Below, one piece after another: positions 1-15,328 of a stretch of DNA of 64,000 bases. The stretch is from Ecdyonurus torrentis (taxonomy: Eukaryota > Arthropoda > Insecta > Ephemeroptera > Heptageniidae): NCBI GenBank assembly GCA_949318235.1, contig OX439129.1:37357027-37421026 (forward strand). Reading direction: 5' to 3'. Position 1 is the stretch's first letter. Each line of letters opens with the position of its first letter. A model generated the notes under the pieces. The model saw only the letters and a list, made by a program, of their open reading frames with translations. It had not been told where the DNA came from and did no database searches. Both the position numbers and the translations under genes were made by a program.

Positions 1-196
1 ACATAAAATTTGTATTTGACTTGAATGTAAAATTATACATGACGATGATTTGAAGTAAGCTTTGGGAATTTTGTCGTAAGTTTAACAAGGCTTTGTCTGC
101 TATGCTGACCTCGCAGTGGTGTGTGTAGTGGCCTGGGCTTGAAAGACACACTAAACAAACAGTCATGAGTTTGTCTGACGATAAAATGGAGCCAAG

Positions 197-305
<109 letters not shown>

Positions 306-583
306 ACTCAGAGTTCATTTTCTAAAACTACGCCTCCCTAGTGACTTACTTCACTAGACAAATCTTATACAATATGTAAAGTTTAATTAAAACCAATTAT
401 TATTATTGTTATTATTATTGTCTTAATGTTATTTGTTTCCATGTCTGTTTTACAAGGATACAATGTAAACAAGTATGTACATAATTAAAGAGCCACTGTA
501 CTTAAAACAAAATATTATCATCTCTGATAAATCATAAGTTGGGAACATCATATACAATAGAATTATTATTGAGTAATAAAATA

Positions 584-699
584 ACAACTGTTTTGAGGTC
601 AACTGTAAGCAATTTCACTCACATACACTTCCGTTTCTACATACTGCGCATGTGCAGTACGTAGAGTGAATTGCTTAAAGTTGACTTCAAAACAGTTGC
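584..699. repeat. Short foldback with GCGCATGTGC core
   Basis: Left arm AACAACTGTTTTGAGGTCAA … CAATTTCAC is matched by GTGAATTGC … AAAACAGTTGCT. The centre is itself near-palindromic (TACTGCGCATGTGCAGTA). Probably a small MITE; no clear target duplication. Confidence 0.5.
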
Positions 700-2876
700 T
701 TTTTTTACTAAACAAAGCTTTGGACAAATTTTGTAAAGTAGGCATCCCGTTTTACAATTTCTATTGCATTCTAGTATTGATGATATCATAAATCTAAGCA
801 GTTGCCTCCTTAACCCCAGTTTGTTTATGGCTATACAGATTAAGAAACAAAAATACATATATTTATGTATAATAATCACATCTCATGATTTATCAGTTGT
901 TGATGGTTTGCATAAATAAACCTTATAATAATTTTTAAAGGCAAATTCAGTTTTTATCATAGGTGTATCAATTTATATAATCAAAGTTCCTTCAGTTTTC
1001 TTAAGACAGGTTGTTCAAAGAGTTCAATAGTAACTTAACTATTGTCTAATAAACTTATGACGTCTGCTTCTCCTTAAAAGGTATTACCAAATTGTAAAGT
1101 TACAAAATATAACCAAAACTACCATACCCAAAGAATAAAATGCAAATATATTTAAGTCATAAAAATTCATTAAAAACATCACAACGCATTTTTTTTTTTT
1201 TTTTTTTTTAGTTCTTTATCAAAATTGTATAATGAGAAAATATTTTTAAATACATAATGAAAATGAAAAGTGAAGCTGTAAATGAAAATAGCATTACATT
1301 TTTTTTTTTCTTTTTAAATTGCTCTAAAAGAATTTTAGTGAAAATAGTTTCATGAATTCCTATCACACTTTCTATACTATACTAAAAGTACTTTTAAACT
1401 TTATAGAATCATACAGTATATAGAACAAAAACGCTTTGAGCTACATGGTAAGTTATATATTATAGCATGGGATTTTAGAGTATCAAACGTGACTAAAAAG
1501 TCTTACTTTTCACTGGTTCTCAAATTCAAACTCTCTACAATATAGCTTAAATATAACTTAAGTTTAAAGCTTTTAATCTTAAAATGTAAAATTTATATTG
1601 CATTGTATCATGTTTAATATTAATCTTGGTCAGTTTATGTAAGCAACAGGTCTGTTTCTGTTTACTATACAACCATATAATAATAATTTTATTATCATTT
1701 TTTATTTGTTTTTCATAACATTATATTAAATGTATAGTAATATGGTATAGAATTATTTTATATTTAAAAAAATAAAACAAAAAATTGTTGAAGTAACAAA
1801 AAAATCCCTTTAAAATAGAACTTTTAATACAAGATTTAAAAAAAAATGCGTATTAACATTTTCAGTCATAATGAATCTGAATGCTGAGATATATATATTT
1901 TTTTTACATAAATAAACAGTTAGAATTAACATTAAGTAATAAATCAACCAATTAATCCTTATTTAAATTTTAAATCATAATTTTTTTAACGCTTTATTTA
2001 ATTTTATATATAAATTTGCTTTATGTAAATACAATTAAATACTAACAAAGAAGACAAACGAATTAATTTTATTAAAGTAGGTTTGATTAAAAAAGTTTCA
2101 CGTTCTCTTTTAGAGCTGAAAATTTTTTTTCTATATATTAGCTTTGGTGCGTATATACTGTATATAGAACTAGTATGTATGTACTGTACTGTGTACATAC
2201 ATACGCTATTGATTTGCGACCAAATAATACTCTTTTCTTTTACTTTACAAAAAAAACACACACACACAAATAAATACAAATGGAAAAATAAAAATAGTAG
2301 TCAACTTACAATTTTTAAAAGAAAAAAACTCATAAACAAATGGAGTGTAAAAAGGGAGGGGCAGAAAAAAAAGTTATGTATTGTGTAAATACGTATTGTA
2401 GACGTACTAAACAAAGGTTTTTTCTTGCAGTAAAAAAAAACAATGTTTTGCAATATTGCTTGGTATGTTCGATGAAAAGAAAGCAAACTATGAAGTACCA
2501 ATTTCAAACTTCTTCTACAAAAACATTTTTATGTAGTTCTACTATCGTACCGAATTTCTTCGTATGTATTGCGTAGATTACAAACAATATAACGTAGGTT
2601 ATATTATACACCATGAACGGTATAGTACGTATATATTGTGCACGTATAATGTTTTCTGGTGGTATTGTATTATGGAAGAGAAAAAAAAAACACATCAACT
2701 CTGTCTTTTGTTTTATGATTTAATAGATAATCAATAATATAGAGATTTTAGTAGGTGAAACTAATATCATGTAATCTGAATATTATAATACTTGAAATCT
2801 ACACTTCTGCAATACATTATAGTATAATAGTATACACTACACATATTACAATATACAAACATGTAGAGCGAGGGAG

Positions 2877-2982
<106 letters not shown>

Positions 2983-3858
2983 TACAAAGCCACATTACAA
3001 TAGCTTCCATCTGTTACCTATCTCACCCCCTATCTTGATCATGTTTTGTTAATTATATATTGATACACATTCAATGTATTATGCTAATATCTTATATATG
3101 AATCTCAATCGATGACCTTTCAAATTAATTGCCAATGCTAATCACTATAGTATTCATATTTAAAAGTTTTGTTTAATAATTATTATTAAAAAAAGTAAAG
3201 TGTGAATTTTTTAAAGTGTATTAATTTTTTCATGTAAACAAATTTAAAATTATACATTTTGTGGTGATGGTTTTAACAGCAAAAAGTTGAATTAATAATA
3301 ATGAAAAAAAAAAAAAAAAAAAGTAATCTAGGTATACGTACTATATTTTACTACCATAAAGTTGATAATATGTATTTTGGTTGTTTTGTTCGTGGTTTTA
3401 TATTGGCGCTTAAATTTTACAAGTTCCGATATCTACTGAACATTTCTGTGGTCACAAAAGTAAAACACATTCAAATAATATAAACTTTATACCAGATATT
3501 TTACACTGTAAAGTTATCTCATGATTTAATTCTATGTATTTTACCTTGCTTTAGTATATAACAATAACGAAGTGAAATTTATATATATACAATACATACA
3601 ATATTATAACAAAGAAACTTTCAAAGGGGAATTTGCAATGATATTAAAATTTACTGTAAAATTAACTTTTTGTTTCAGTTTGAAATCGTAAACTGAAATG
3701 GTTTATTCATTTTTTGTTTTGTTTTTTAGTGTGTGTGAAAGCTCAGTTATATTAAAATTTTCATGCTTTTTGTTGATTATATATTAATTCGTATATATAA
3801 AAATTAGCAATGGTTGTCTGGGAATTCTCACTTCATTATTATTATTATGATTGGTTAT

Positions 3859-4701
3859 CAGACTTGGTCACGTTACTGATTTTTTGTAACTTCATTACAT
3901 TACTCACTACTTCAAGAAAAAGCAATGACACTATGTTACTCACTACTCTTAAAAGTGTAGTAAAGTTACTTTTAGCGTTACTTTACGTTATTTACTTCAA
4001 ATATTTTCTTATGAAATAAAAACATTTTCAAAAACATGTTAAAAATATTGTTGTTGTTTTTTTCGATAAATTATAATTAGAGAGATTTAAATCAAAATGT
4101 TAACAGTAATTTTGAATTACTATATAATGATGAAAGCAGATTTATGTACTGTCACTTTGATAAGGACACAAAGGATTTTGCGTATTTTTACCGCACCAAT
4201 ACGAGTCGATGAATAACAATAAGAGAGGTGTTCACTGTTGCACTTCTCCACCTTTTACTTGACTTCTATCATTTTGATGATCCAATTGGTCAAGACAGGA
4301 AACGATTCATCAAAGCGATGAGTATAAACATCATGCAAACAAAAGAGAAGGAATAATGGGTGGGCGAGCATTTTTGGTTTGTTTTGATAAAAGTCAAGTA
4401 AAAGGCGGAGAAGTGCAACAGTGAATATCTCTCTCATTGTTATTCATCGTGTTATGGTGCGGTAAAAATACGTAAAATCCTTTGTGTCTCAAATATTATC
4501 AAAGTGACAGTACTTAAAGATTTAGAAGCTTATTTCTTTCAGTGCTTGAAATATTAGAAAGTAGTGTCGTACATGTGCAAAAATTACTTGAAAAAGTAAC
4601 GCGTTACCGTTACTCGTTACTGCTACCAAAAAGTAATGACGTTACGTTATTTTTTAATAAAAAGTAGTGAAATTACGTAATGTTGTTACTGCCCTAGTCT
4701 G
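3859..4701. mobile_element. hAT-type non-autonomous element with 8-bp TSD TTGGTTAT
   Basis: Both ends start CAGACTtGG / CAGACTaGG (inverted, imperfect), and the flanks carry the identical octamer TTGGTTAT at 3851-3858 and 4702-4709. Subterminal regions are rich in GTTAC/GTAAC motifs in opposite orientation at the two ends. No transposase ORF is present. A foldback element (4147-4513) sits inside it. Confidence 0.75.
4147..4513. mobile_element. Foldback element nested in the hAT element
   Basis: Arms of roughly 120 bases: GTACTGTCACTTTGATA… at the left is matched by …TATCAAAGTGACAGTAC at the right. The complementarity includes TTACCGCACCA, AATAACAAT and TTGCACTTCTCC. The central ~120 bases are unique. 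The flanks share AGATTTA close to both ends, a possible target duplication. Confidence 0.65.
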
Positions 4702-5757
4702 TTGGTTATTATTATTATTTTTTGTAAATGTAAGTAATTCATCAAGTTTAACGCTACATCTACAACTTCGTTTGATATTTTATTTTTTTTATTTAAAAAA
4801 AAAGGATATAGTAAAGAACACACGATTATAATAATATATTTTACTATTTAAATAATCACGCTAAATTTTTAATGTTATTCATATGAGAAAAACATGTGCT
4901 GAATTCAAATGGTAAAATATATTATTACAATCATGTGTACATCTAAAAAAAAAACACAAGCCTTAAGTTAGAGGTATACCAAAAACAAATAAAATGTTGC
5001 ATTTTAATTATGATGTCATGTTTTTTGAGCATATATTGTCCTTTTAAAATTAGCTTAATTTTGTTGAAAAGTTAAAAAAAAAAAATTTAAAAAATGCCAT
5101 ATTCAGATTCGAAAAGTCAAAATGTTATTTTTACTCGACATATTCCCAGGAGGCTAAAGAGTAATTAAACTTACGTTTATTAAATAGAATTTAAAATCAC
5201 TAGAATTTTTTTTAATTAAAAAAGCAGATTTTTTTTTCTTCATTGTTTTAATTTAATTTTTTTCTTTTTTTAGGTCTTTTTGTCTAATAAAATGTCCCAC
5301 TTTATTTAGATGCCATTAAAACGTCTTTTGATGTTCACGATAAATTAGCTAAGAAGAACGTTAATTTGACTGCTCTGCAATTATTGCAGCAAGCAAGCAA
5401 GCAAGCAACGCAGACTTTAATAATAACAAAGTTGTTCCCTTATATTGTGCCAACTTGCGTAATTATCTGTTGAGACGTTAGCCTTTACTCTTACAGTTAG
5501 ACAACGCAAGTTCTTCAATGAAACATAAGTTTGGTTTTTTTCCACTCTATTTCATTGCTTAGGGGAGAAATAGTCTTATAAAATCCTTTACTTATGCTCT
5601 TTTTTTTATGCTAACATTTCCTAATTTCAACAAATTTCTTTAAATTATATTTTTACATATAGGGACTAATTTTGAAATTTTAAAATAATCATTCATGCAA
5701 CTTTCCCTTTTTAATTTTTATATCTTTTTCAGAAGATTATAAAAATTCTCTAATTAA

Positions 5758-6207
5758 CAGTCTTGGGTTCGATTATCGTAAATACGATAACGATACTACA
5801 GTATAACGGTAACGATATTCGATTATCGAAACGTTATAGATTAACAGTTTTATAAAAGTTATCGTTATCGTTATAGATTTACAAAGATGGCCGATATTAT
5901 CGTCGCATCTTTTTGTCGTGTATACTTTTGGCTAAAAAAATAAGAAAAAAATACACACAAAAGTAAGAAAAGTGCGCAGAAAATAAGAAAATATTACCAA
6001 AAATTTAAAAAGTATATATAAATAAGGCATGTAGGTATAGTATAGTCATGAAGCAAGTATTTAAAATATTTTATTTCAATAAAAAATTGCATTATGATTT
6101 ATAGTTATCATTATCGAAAAACTATCGTTATCATTATAGTATCGTTATCGTGGGTGAGATTTTTAAAAGTAACGATATCGAAATTTTGGGTATAGAACCC
6201 AAGACTG
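5758..6207. mobile_element. hAT-type MITE with 8-bp TSD CTAATTAA
   Basis: Termini CAGTCTTGGGTTC and its inverse GAACCCAAGACTG are perfect 13-base inverted repeats, and the flanks are the identical octamer CTAATTAA at 5750-5757 and 6208-6215. The 450-bp interior is packed with GATAACGAT / ATCGTTATC motifs on both strands, and no ORF is present. Confidence 0.85.
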
Positions 6208-7057
6208 CTAATTAAATTAATTTCCAAATAAAACTTAAATCGTGTATTTTGGTTAAAAATCAGATACTGCAATAAATTGTAACAAAATCTTAATATCTGG
6301 CCATGAAGTCTAATTTATAGTATAATATTCAGTACAAATAAAATAAAAATTTAAGGCTCATATTAAAAATTAGCTTTTATTGAAGAAAATAATAAAATTA
6401 AAAAAATTATACAATTTTAATATTGAATTTAAAATATTTCAGCAATATTTAAAAAAAATTTACTCAATTTAAATTATGTTATAATTTTATTATATAAAAT
6501 TAATTAAAGCGTCAAAAAGAACATAGAAATGCACTTAAAAAAAATATTTTTATTTTCTTTTTGTTAAAGAGAAAAACATTTAAAGGAAGATAAAGCACAT
6601 CATAATAATCCCATTAAGTTTCTCCTGTTGGTCTCTTTTGTAATAACTGCGGGAGACAAAGTTTTCCTTCTCAATTCTGCTTTATTAACTACAAAGAAAA
6701 GTAAAGTAGTGAAGAGAGTTGGGTGCCAACTTGAGTTGAGGAAATACCAAGTAATATAATAATAATTATTTACTCTCTAAAATATACCATAATAATATTA
6801 ACATGTTATGACGTGATAATATGTCATAGTACATCATGTTATATGATTATATAGTAATAATAGTAATTTAATATGCATTGTATATTACTTTATATTATCA
6901 TAATATGTGTTATTATAATGATTGACTTCAACACTTTCTATTTTAATAGGATCACGTACCAATTCTAGTAGAACATGTCATTTACATAAAATGACTTTAA
7001 AAAAATTGCTTTCAATTTTTTTTATTACTTAGATATCATGTAAACGAATAATCTAGT

Positions 7058-7058
<1 letters not shown>

Positions 7059-7102
<44 letters not shown>
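7059..7102. repeat. Poly(A) tract, 44 bases
   Basis: Uninterrupted A run with no retroelement body recognised beside it. Confidence 0.9.
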
Positions 7103-7103
<1 letters not shown>

Positions 7104-7517
7104 GTTGTTTCTGTTATAATGAAATTTGATTACTTCATAGTCATAATAACAAACTACAAAAGTACATTGCCCTTTAGGCTGATAATTTTTTTATTACAAT
7201 ATTATAGAAAATTGAAAATTAAATATTACATTTCTCTTGTTTTAAAAAGCTGTAAAAAAAAAAAAGAGAAAGGATTTGTTGTGTGTAGTGATAAACGAGT
7301 AGAATTTATTCTTTTTTAATTAAATTTAACAGAAAGTGAAAAAAATTGACTTTTTTTTAATAGACTTTTTAAATTAAAGCCTGCTTGTGAGTCATTTTTA
7401 GTTTATAAAAACTTGGTATTTTTCTTGTGTGTAAAAACTCGTGGAAGTTTTCAGTAGTAGACAACCTAGATAACATAATTTAAGTTTTAACATTAATCTG
7501 AAGCAGGTTTCATTTTG

Positions 7518-7548
<31 letters not shown>

Positions 7549-10398
7549 TCCTTTATATATCTTGCAAACTTGACAGGATCAACAACGTAGCAAAGCTGGA
7601 AGGTTGATATAGAGAAAAAAAAAAAAGGTTAAAAGAAGAGCTTAAGTCTGCCTACTTTTCTGTTGGGTTTACCAGGCATGAAATGGGAAAACCATTTCAT
7701 CAAGCTAACGCAATGATTTTCTTAAGTCTAAATATGAAAAGAGGTTTATCTTTTTAAATGAAAATTGAAAAATAAAATAAAATATACATAATAAACTGCA
7801 TTTATAATATAAATTAACTGTTAAATAAGCTCTATATTTAATCCTGCTAAACTTTTTATTTTTATATAATTATGTCAGTTTTCCATGGTATCTTTGCTTC
7901 AACTAAAACTATAAAATACATGAAAAAAAAAATTAACTATTATCCTCACCTAAGCCAGTGACTTTTTTTTAAAGCAACTTTAATGGAAAGATGTATGATA
8001 ACGAAAAATCCAATTCAAAAACGTAACTATGATTTAATTCCTCTTTACTATTCTTAAGTTACAATTAAAAAAAAAAAGAACGAACAGTTAATATAAATGT
8101 TAATTAGAAACTTACAATTGAACATTTCGGTAAAAAAAAAAAACTTTCATTTTGTTTGAAGAACTTTTAATCATAATAATATTCCCTCAAGCTCTTTGTC
8201 ATTAACTAACAAATTTCAGACAATCTCATCAAATATATTATACGTATAAAACCCTTACTTTGTTTGATCTCTCTTATATGTTAAGGTATTATTACGCACT
8301 TAATCCTTGCCTCTGAAACTTAATTAAAGCTCCCTGCTGTGTTGGTATAATGTGAAGGTCACCACTTGAGTGATTTCATTTGAGCCATCCTCACAATGAC
8401 AGTGTATTTATTGCGGTGAAATATATTCTAGCATAGTGAGCTGATTTTCTATTATATATCTATTCAAGTTAGCTCAAGTATCTCTTAGTTCAAGTTTCAT
8501 TAATGAAGCTTTGATGCATTCATCCTATTGTTATTGCTGTTTACGGTAAAATAGATCTCTATGTGTATTGATTACAACAGATAATTTTTTCTTTGAATAT
8601 ATAGTAATGCATTTATAGCTTTTATTAACTTTTTATAATATAAACTTATTAAAAAAAAATAACACAATATATTTGACTTGTAAGATATCTGTGTTATTAT
8701 TTTATCCTAATTATTACATATATAGATGATGTGTGATACGCAAAAAAAAATCACAATACAATGAACCTAAGGGTTGTATATATATAGATGGCTTGTATCT
8801 CAAAATTTGAAAAGAAAACTTCAAAACTTTATGATTCTATTTGAAAGTTAATTGAAACAGATGATAAATTTTTCAGAACCCTTGAACATTAGATAGGAGA
8901 GAAAATAATTATTGAAATTAACATTAACTCTTAACACTTCAAAAAATCAAAAGTTAAAATCTAGCATGATGACCCCCAATTTTTTTTTACATTTTTGAAG
9001 ATACCATATCCTAATGTATCACCGTTCAAAATTTCAGATTTTTCTTTCTTTATAATTTTTTAGTCAAATCCCGCAGTACCTAATTTCCCACCTTAAATCC
9101 CGTTATGAAATACATAAATAAATAATACTCCAACAGGCAATATTATCTATTCTCTTCCTCTCTCTTTATCTCTTTGAAGCTGCTAGAATGTTTATGACTT
9201 ATATTTATTATTTATTGTTTTTCAGTAATATTCATTACATTGGTGTTTAATTTTACAATTATAATTTATAATAATATGTATATCAGATATGTAAATTGTA
9301 TAGTAATTTTACATCCTGTAGTACAGTTAAACATTATATATACATAGATGAACTTTACAAAATGTAATAAGTAACGGAAATGTAAATTTATTATATGTTG
9401 AAACATTATTATTATTGTACTTACATAATACGACTTATTCATAAAATAATACTTTAATTTTACAGCAAAGTATTTACAAATAAACGTGTTTTCTCTCTTT
9501 TCTAACAATTTAATTCAATAATATGTCAATTGTTTTCAATTAACATAAGCCAAAACTTTTTTTTATGTATAAGAAACAAGATACAATATAAAATTTGATG
9601 ATATACAAATGCATTAACGGTTAAAAAATTTGAATTTGACCATTATGCAAGTAATACAATATTGATTTAAAATTTATACGTATTTTTTATTTAAATTTTA
9701 ACAATAAAACTCTCTTAATATAAAGACTTTTAACATTATACCCTAACTTTATAATAATAATAAAGTTCAATCTACTATTTTAAACGATGTTCCTATAACA
9801 TTTATAATAATAATCTGTAGAATAAATAATATAATATATTATATCGCATGAAAACACTTTTGAAGTATAACTAAAATTGGCGAGAAAGTTTTCAATATTA
9901 TCTTTATTAATGTAAAGACCCTTCTATATACTTTCAACAAACATATCTTAATAGCTTACATTACGTATTAAGTTTCTATATATATATTAAAATTAAGTTT
10001 ATAGAAATATATTAACATAAACTTTCTGGTCTATTCAATTATATAACTTATGAATAATATATTATATAGGATGCAAAGATTATCCATAGAAATATATTTA
10101 TTCTTAAATAAAACTAAAAAGTAAAGTTACATTTTGAAATATTTGTACATTTAAAATGTAGCTTCACATAAAATGTAGCAAAAGTTTCATTTTATTTTAT
10201 ATGTTTCTACAATCTTACCAAACTGAAATGCAATATTATAGAGGTGTATATTTTACTGTTCATCATAAAATTCTATGGTCTTCTGTCCAGTAAAATTTAT
10301 TCCGTACGCGTTATTTAATATTATATCCCATAAGGTCCCTAAAAATCTATAACATTTTTATATATTTTATGTAAATTGTACAGTCTCAATTTGTAAAA

Positions 10399-10403
<5 letters not shown>

Positions 10404-10484
<81 letters not shown>
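10404..10484. repeat. Compound (TA)n(GT)n(GA)n microsatellite
   Basis: TA 10404-10432, GT 10433-10470, GA 10471-10484, directly abutting. Confidence 0.95.
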
Positions 10485-11042
10485 TTAGTAAGTAAAAAAT
10501 AGCATTAATATATAATCGTAACAAACTAGATTAACTTTTACTTATTGCTTCTTTTTTTTTTCTCTTAATGCCTTTTTCTAAAAAGTTTTAATAGTTAACT
10601 CTTTTATCTATGCAATTAAAAAAAATACTTCTAATTCTTTAATCACCTAAGAACTAAAATAAAACTTGATATATCAATTAGATTAGCACGTAAATTTGGC
10701 AAACCTTTCTAAACATGGTAACCACTGATATATAAAATAATCAATACCATTAACGTCTGATCAAGCAATCTTACAATTTAATTTGTTAAAAGACAACAGT
10801 TACAACACACCTGTTGCCTTTAACCACTTGAATTTGCTTGTAATTGAATTTGTAACCAGGGAAAATTTCTTACCATATTAAATAAAACTGCTATTGGTAT
10901 TTGATTTTGTAAGAAAAACACTGGTTCAGATCACTAAATAGATTACTATAATTTTAACTATTTTGCTCTTAACTTTAATGAAATAAGCATCGTTCTATAT
11001 TTGAAATTGAAATTTATTAGTTTTTGTTAAAATGCTATTATA

Positions 11043-11348
11043 TAGGGTGTGTGCGCATGACGTCATCCTGAATGCTTTTCAATTCTCTTCTTGAGCAATG
11101 AATAACATTGCTCAGCAAAGGACAAACTTAGTTTTTGGCTATTTTCTTTGGAAAATTAGCTATTTTTTTTGTTATTATTATATTTCTTGCTTTATTGAAA
11201 AAATAATTCAAACTTTTAACAGCATTAATGCTCTCAAAAATATTGCGAATTATTTTTAAACTGGCAAAATGAGTCACTTTTCCATACTAGCCCATGTTAT
11301 TTAGCGCCCATTTATGGCATCGACTTTAACATGAATGAAACCACCCTG
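11043..11348. mobile_element. Possible mariner-like MITE
   Basis: The ends are TAGGGTG and (inverted) CAGGGTG, each bordered by TA. The interior contains TGACGTCA near the left end and the hairpin GAGCAATG/CATTGCTC. The inverted repeat is only about 7 bases, so this is tentative. Confidence 0.35.
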
Positions 11349-11687
11349 TATATTATATTTAAAATAAATTACGTATAGCTCATTATGGTGGTGCATCCAC
11401 AGATATACGTTGAAAAGTTTGGAGATATTTATCCTGGTAGATATTAACTTATATCTAGAATTTGTGTAACTTAGCTACATTTTTAGATAGTACATACTAA
11501 TATAATTAAATATTTTTATGTTGCTAAAAAGTTACAAGTAAGATTATTCGAAAAAAATTGATATAGTTCTAATTCTATTATATTATTAAAAAAAAAAACG
11601 CAATATGGATCGAATACAGTATATCCTATTAAAAAAAAAACTATGGGATTCAAATGCATATGATACTGACAATATACTGAATATATA

Positions 11688-11690
<3 letters not shown>

Positions 11691-11769
<79 letters not shown>
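11691..11769. repeat. (TA)n microsatellite
   Basis: About 79 bases of alternating AT; the (YI)n reading frames across it are not genes. Confidence 0.95.
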
Positions 11770-11773
<4 letters not shown>

Positions 11774-12454
11774 GTATATATGAAGTTAGAACGGCAGCAA
11801 TAACAGAGATACAGGAAATATTTGGCACGATGTTTTATTTCCCTAGGGGTAAACTTGACACTGTTGCTAGTTAGCTTATATGCGCAGGACGCAAGGTTTC
11901 ATCGCTGTGAAGTGTGCACTGAACCATGCTGTGAAATTGACATGAGTGACTTAACACGCAACATACAACTTTGAAGAAAAAGTTTATATATTTTTTTTTT
12001 TATGAGAGAAATTTTCATATCTCTTCAAAATTATTATATCCTAAGAGTTTTCTAAATATAAACAGTCTATCATCTTTACATATTTTATCCAAGGCAAAAT
12101 AAAGTTAGTTCTACAATATAGATTATCCATGACAGCGTTGTGGTGATCTAATTAAAAAATAAATCTGAACATGATATACATAGCATCTTACACATGTCAA
12201 CGAAAATACTTACGTAATTAGCTTATCAAAAGAAAATTTTATTATTATTATTAACTACTTTTGCTTACAAAGCATAATAAACAAAACGTTATAATATTTT
12301 TCGCTTATATTTATCGATATTTTAACAATTCGTGTTACAAAGCATTGTTCTATTATAATGTTTAAAACACTGTACGTAATTATCCCACAAAGGAAAATTA
12401 AATGTTTAATAATTCTTACTTAGCATTTTACTTTGTATTTTTATATTTTTAAAT

Positions 12455-12498
<44 letters not shown>

Positions 12499-14309
12499 AG
12501 CTCAATAATGTTATTATTTGCATCTTTAAAGGTCAGCAGGGTAAGCTCAAAGAAAGGTCATGTATTGTTCAATCACACGAACTTGCTATTCAGATTTTGT
12601 TAGTTCATATTAACACGCAATCAGGCGTGCAAGATTGTGGCATTTTCAACGAAGAGAAAAACTTCACACGACTGCTTGAACACGATCAAGTTGAGCGGCA
12701 ATTCAATCTTTCACTTGAAAAAGTTAACGCGGTGTTTCACCATGTGTTCAAATAATTCAAGCCAATATAAAGAATTGATCACCCGTCTGAATGCAAAATG
12801 TTCCTTTTCAGCTATACAACATTTGAAACGCTTCAGTAGTTTGAGATTTAATATTACTGTACTTTACATATGAGAAAATTTATTGCGTCAAAATTCCATT
12901 AGAATATTGTCTCATATAAAAAATAAAATAAAACGATGTCACTTTTAAAAAAAAATTAAAAGGAACTTTAACACGTAAATTAAAATATTCTCAATTTTGA
13001 GATTGAATAAAAACTTTTCTCATCTTTGCACAAACTAAATTTATTCTTTGAGAGTTTTAGAATTGAATAAAACAGTCTAAATTAAATACATTTTCAATCA
13101 AGTTTGTAAAAGAAGATAAGTTTCTTTCATCTTTAAATTATACTCTGTAAAAGACAATTTGAAAGGCAAAATGTTCAACTAATATGTAATGAGAAAGATG
13201 TTTCAAAACCTTACATTTTAATTTGTAAATATTAAATTTCTACCTTTATTAAAACTACCTTTTGATATTTATATATTTTATTATGTATGCTTCGTAAAGA
13301 ATAATGTTTCTATCTGATTTATTTCATTATTATTTTTTTATTATGAAAAATAAATATTATGAAATGATTTTTTTTCTTTCTTGTTTGATTACAAATTTAT
13401 TGCCATTGTTTATACAAAAAATGAAATGGTGCAAATAGTTTTTAAAAGATATTTTACTCCTTATTATTAAAAGAGTAGTGTGCTCTAGAAGCGTCAATGC
13501 TGACAACCCAAAGAAGAGAGTGAAAAACCGGGTATTAAGACAAACGTGCACAAACCTTGATCCAATAGGCTTAGTTATAAAGCTTTTATAACTTCTTCTT
13601 TTTTTTTTTCAGAGTCGTAAAATTGAGATTTTTTTTATATATAACTTGAAACTTTCAACATTAATTAACAAGTTTCTTCTTTTTATTATGATTATATTTT
13701 TTATTTTTAAAATTCTCGTTTTAATTTTTTTTCCTAAATTAAATGTGTTGAAACCGCAAGTAAAAATATTACAATATTTTTTTTTATGATTTTTATTTAT
13801 ATTAACCAAAATTGTTTTAGTTATTTATTTTTGTGATAATTTAGAACTTATATTGCATAAGAAATTCACTAAAAAATATTTTTATTACTAATTTTTGCGC
13901 AAAGGTAAGAGTGACTGTAATTTAGGCAACCAGTTGAACAGATATCCACTCCAGGTTGCCTACATTACACATGATATGGGCGGTTACACACGCAGCAGCG
14001 CAAAGTGTGTAAAATGAACATTAGAAAAGTTCAGCCTCATTGAAGCTTAGATCATAATGATGTTCCTACTTAAAAAGTTTCCCCAAGAGTCCTTTATTTG
14101 AAGATAAAACGTGCGACAAGAGACTATTTTCCTCTTGAAAAAGAAAACCTTAAATATGACGTGGAACATAAAACACAACACACTTTCTTACTTAACATTA
14201 TTTGATAAAAAAAAAAGTAAATAAAACTTATGTTGTGTCCACAAAAATGTTGAAGAGAAAAACAAGGGAAAATAACACACTTGCCGCAGTAAACTAAAAT
14301 AATGTTATT

Positions 14310-14637
<328 letters not shown>

Positions 14638-15261
14638 CTAAGAAATAAGTAATATGTTTGAAACAATATCATACTTACTTATTCTACGCCATAAAAATAA
14701 TAAGTAAAAAAATATATAATATATTTTATAATATAAGATGGGTTCATAAATTTAAAACTTACTTCAACCTACTGTAATAAATCTGTATTTTCTAGATCAT
14801 ATATCAAAGTTAAGAAAAATATTCATATTTCTACATGACAAAAAATGTCTTACCGTTTTGTTTATTTTTGTACATGTCGTGTATTACTACAACATACGAT
14901 AAATTACTTATGCATGCATTGGTTACATCTTCTTGTAGTTTTTAAACTTTTTTTTTATTGGTGGTGTTGAGTATGTTGTATTACATGTAAATATTATTTT
15001 ATTAATTTAATTTTTTTGGAATTTAATTAATATGATTTTAAGTTAAGCAAGATAAAAATAAACCGAAAAAAGTTTTTTTTTTCTTTTTAATGAAAAACTT
15101 GAAAGACTTTGAATGAAAATGTATTTCTAAAAGTTTTCAATACAGGAGCATTACATTTGCAAGAAAAGTGCAGCTCTTCTGTAACCTTAGAACCTGGTGT
15201 TTTTTATAGCTTGGAGGGTTAAACTTTTAAATGCAATATATTTGTATCAACAGTTTGTATT

Positions 15262-15265
<4 letters not shown>

Positions 15266-15325
<60 letters not shown>
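15266..15325. repeat. (GA)n microsatellite
   Basis: About 60 bases of GA. Confidence 0.95.

Positions 15326-15328
<3 letters not shown>

Noticed and set aside
5390..5410. AAGC tandem repeat
   Set aside because: Only about five units, ordinary short repeat; not a CRISPR or regulatory array.
11586..11874. Open frames made of repeated Tyr-Ile on both strands
   Set aside because: They are simply the (TA)n microsatellite read in frame.
12637..12873. 78-codon plus-strand frame with ATG (MAFSTKRKTSHD…)
   Set aside because: Slightly higher GC than its surroundings, but no recognisable domain, and no promoter or splice context can be argued; a 78-codon frame is expected by chance here.
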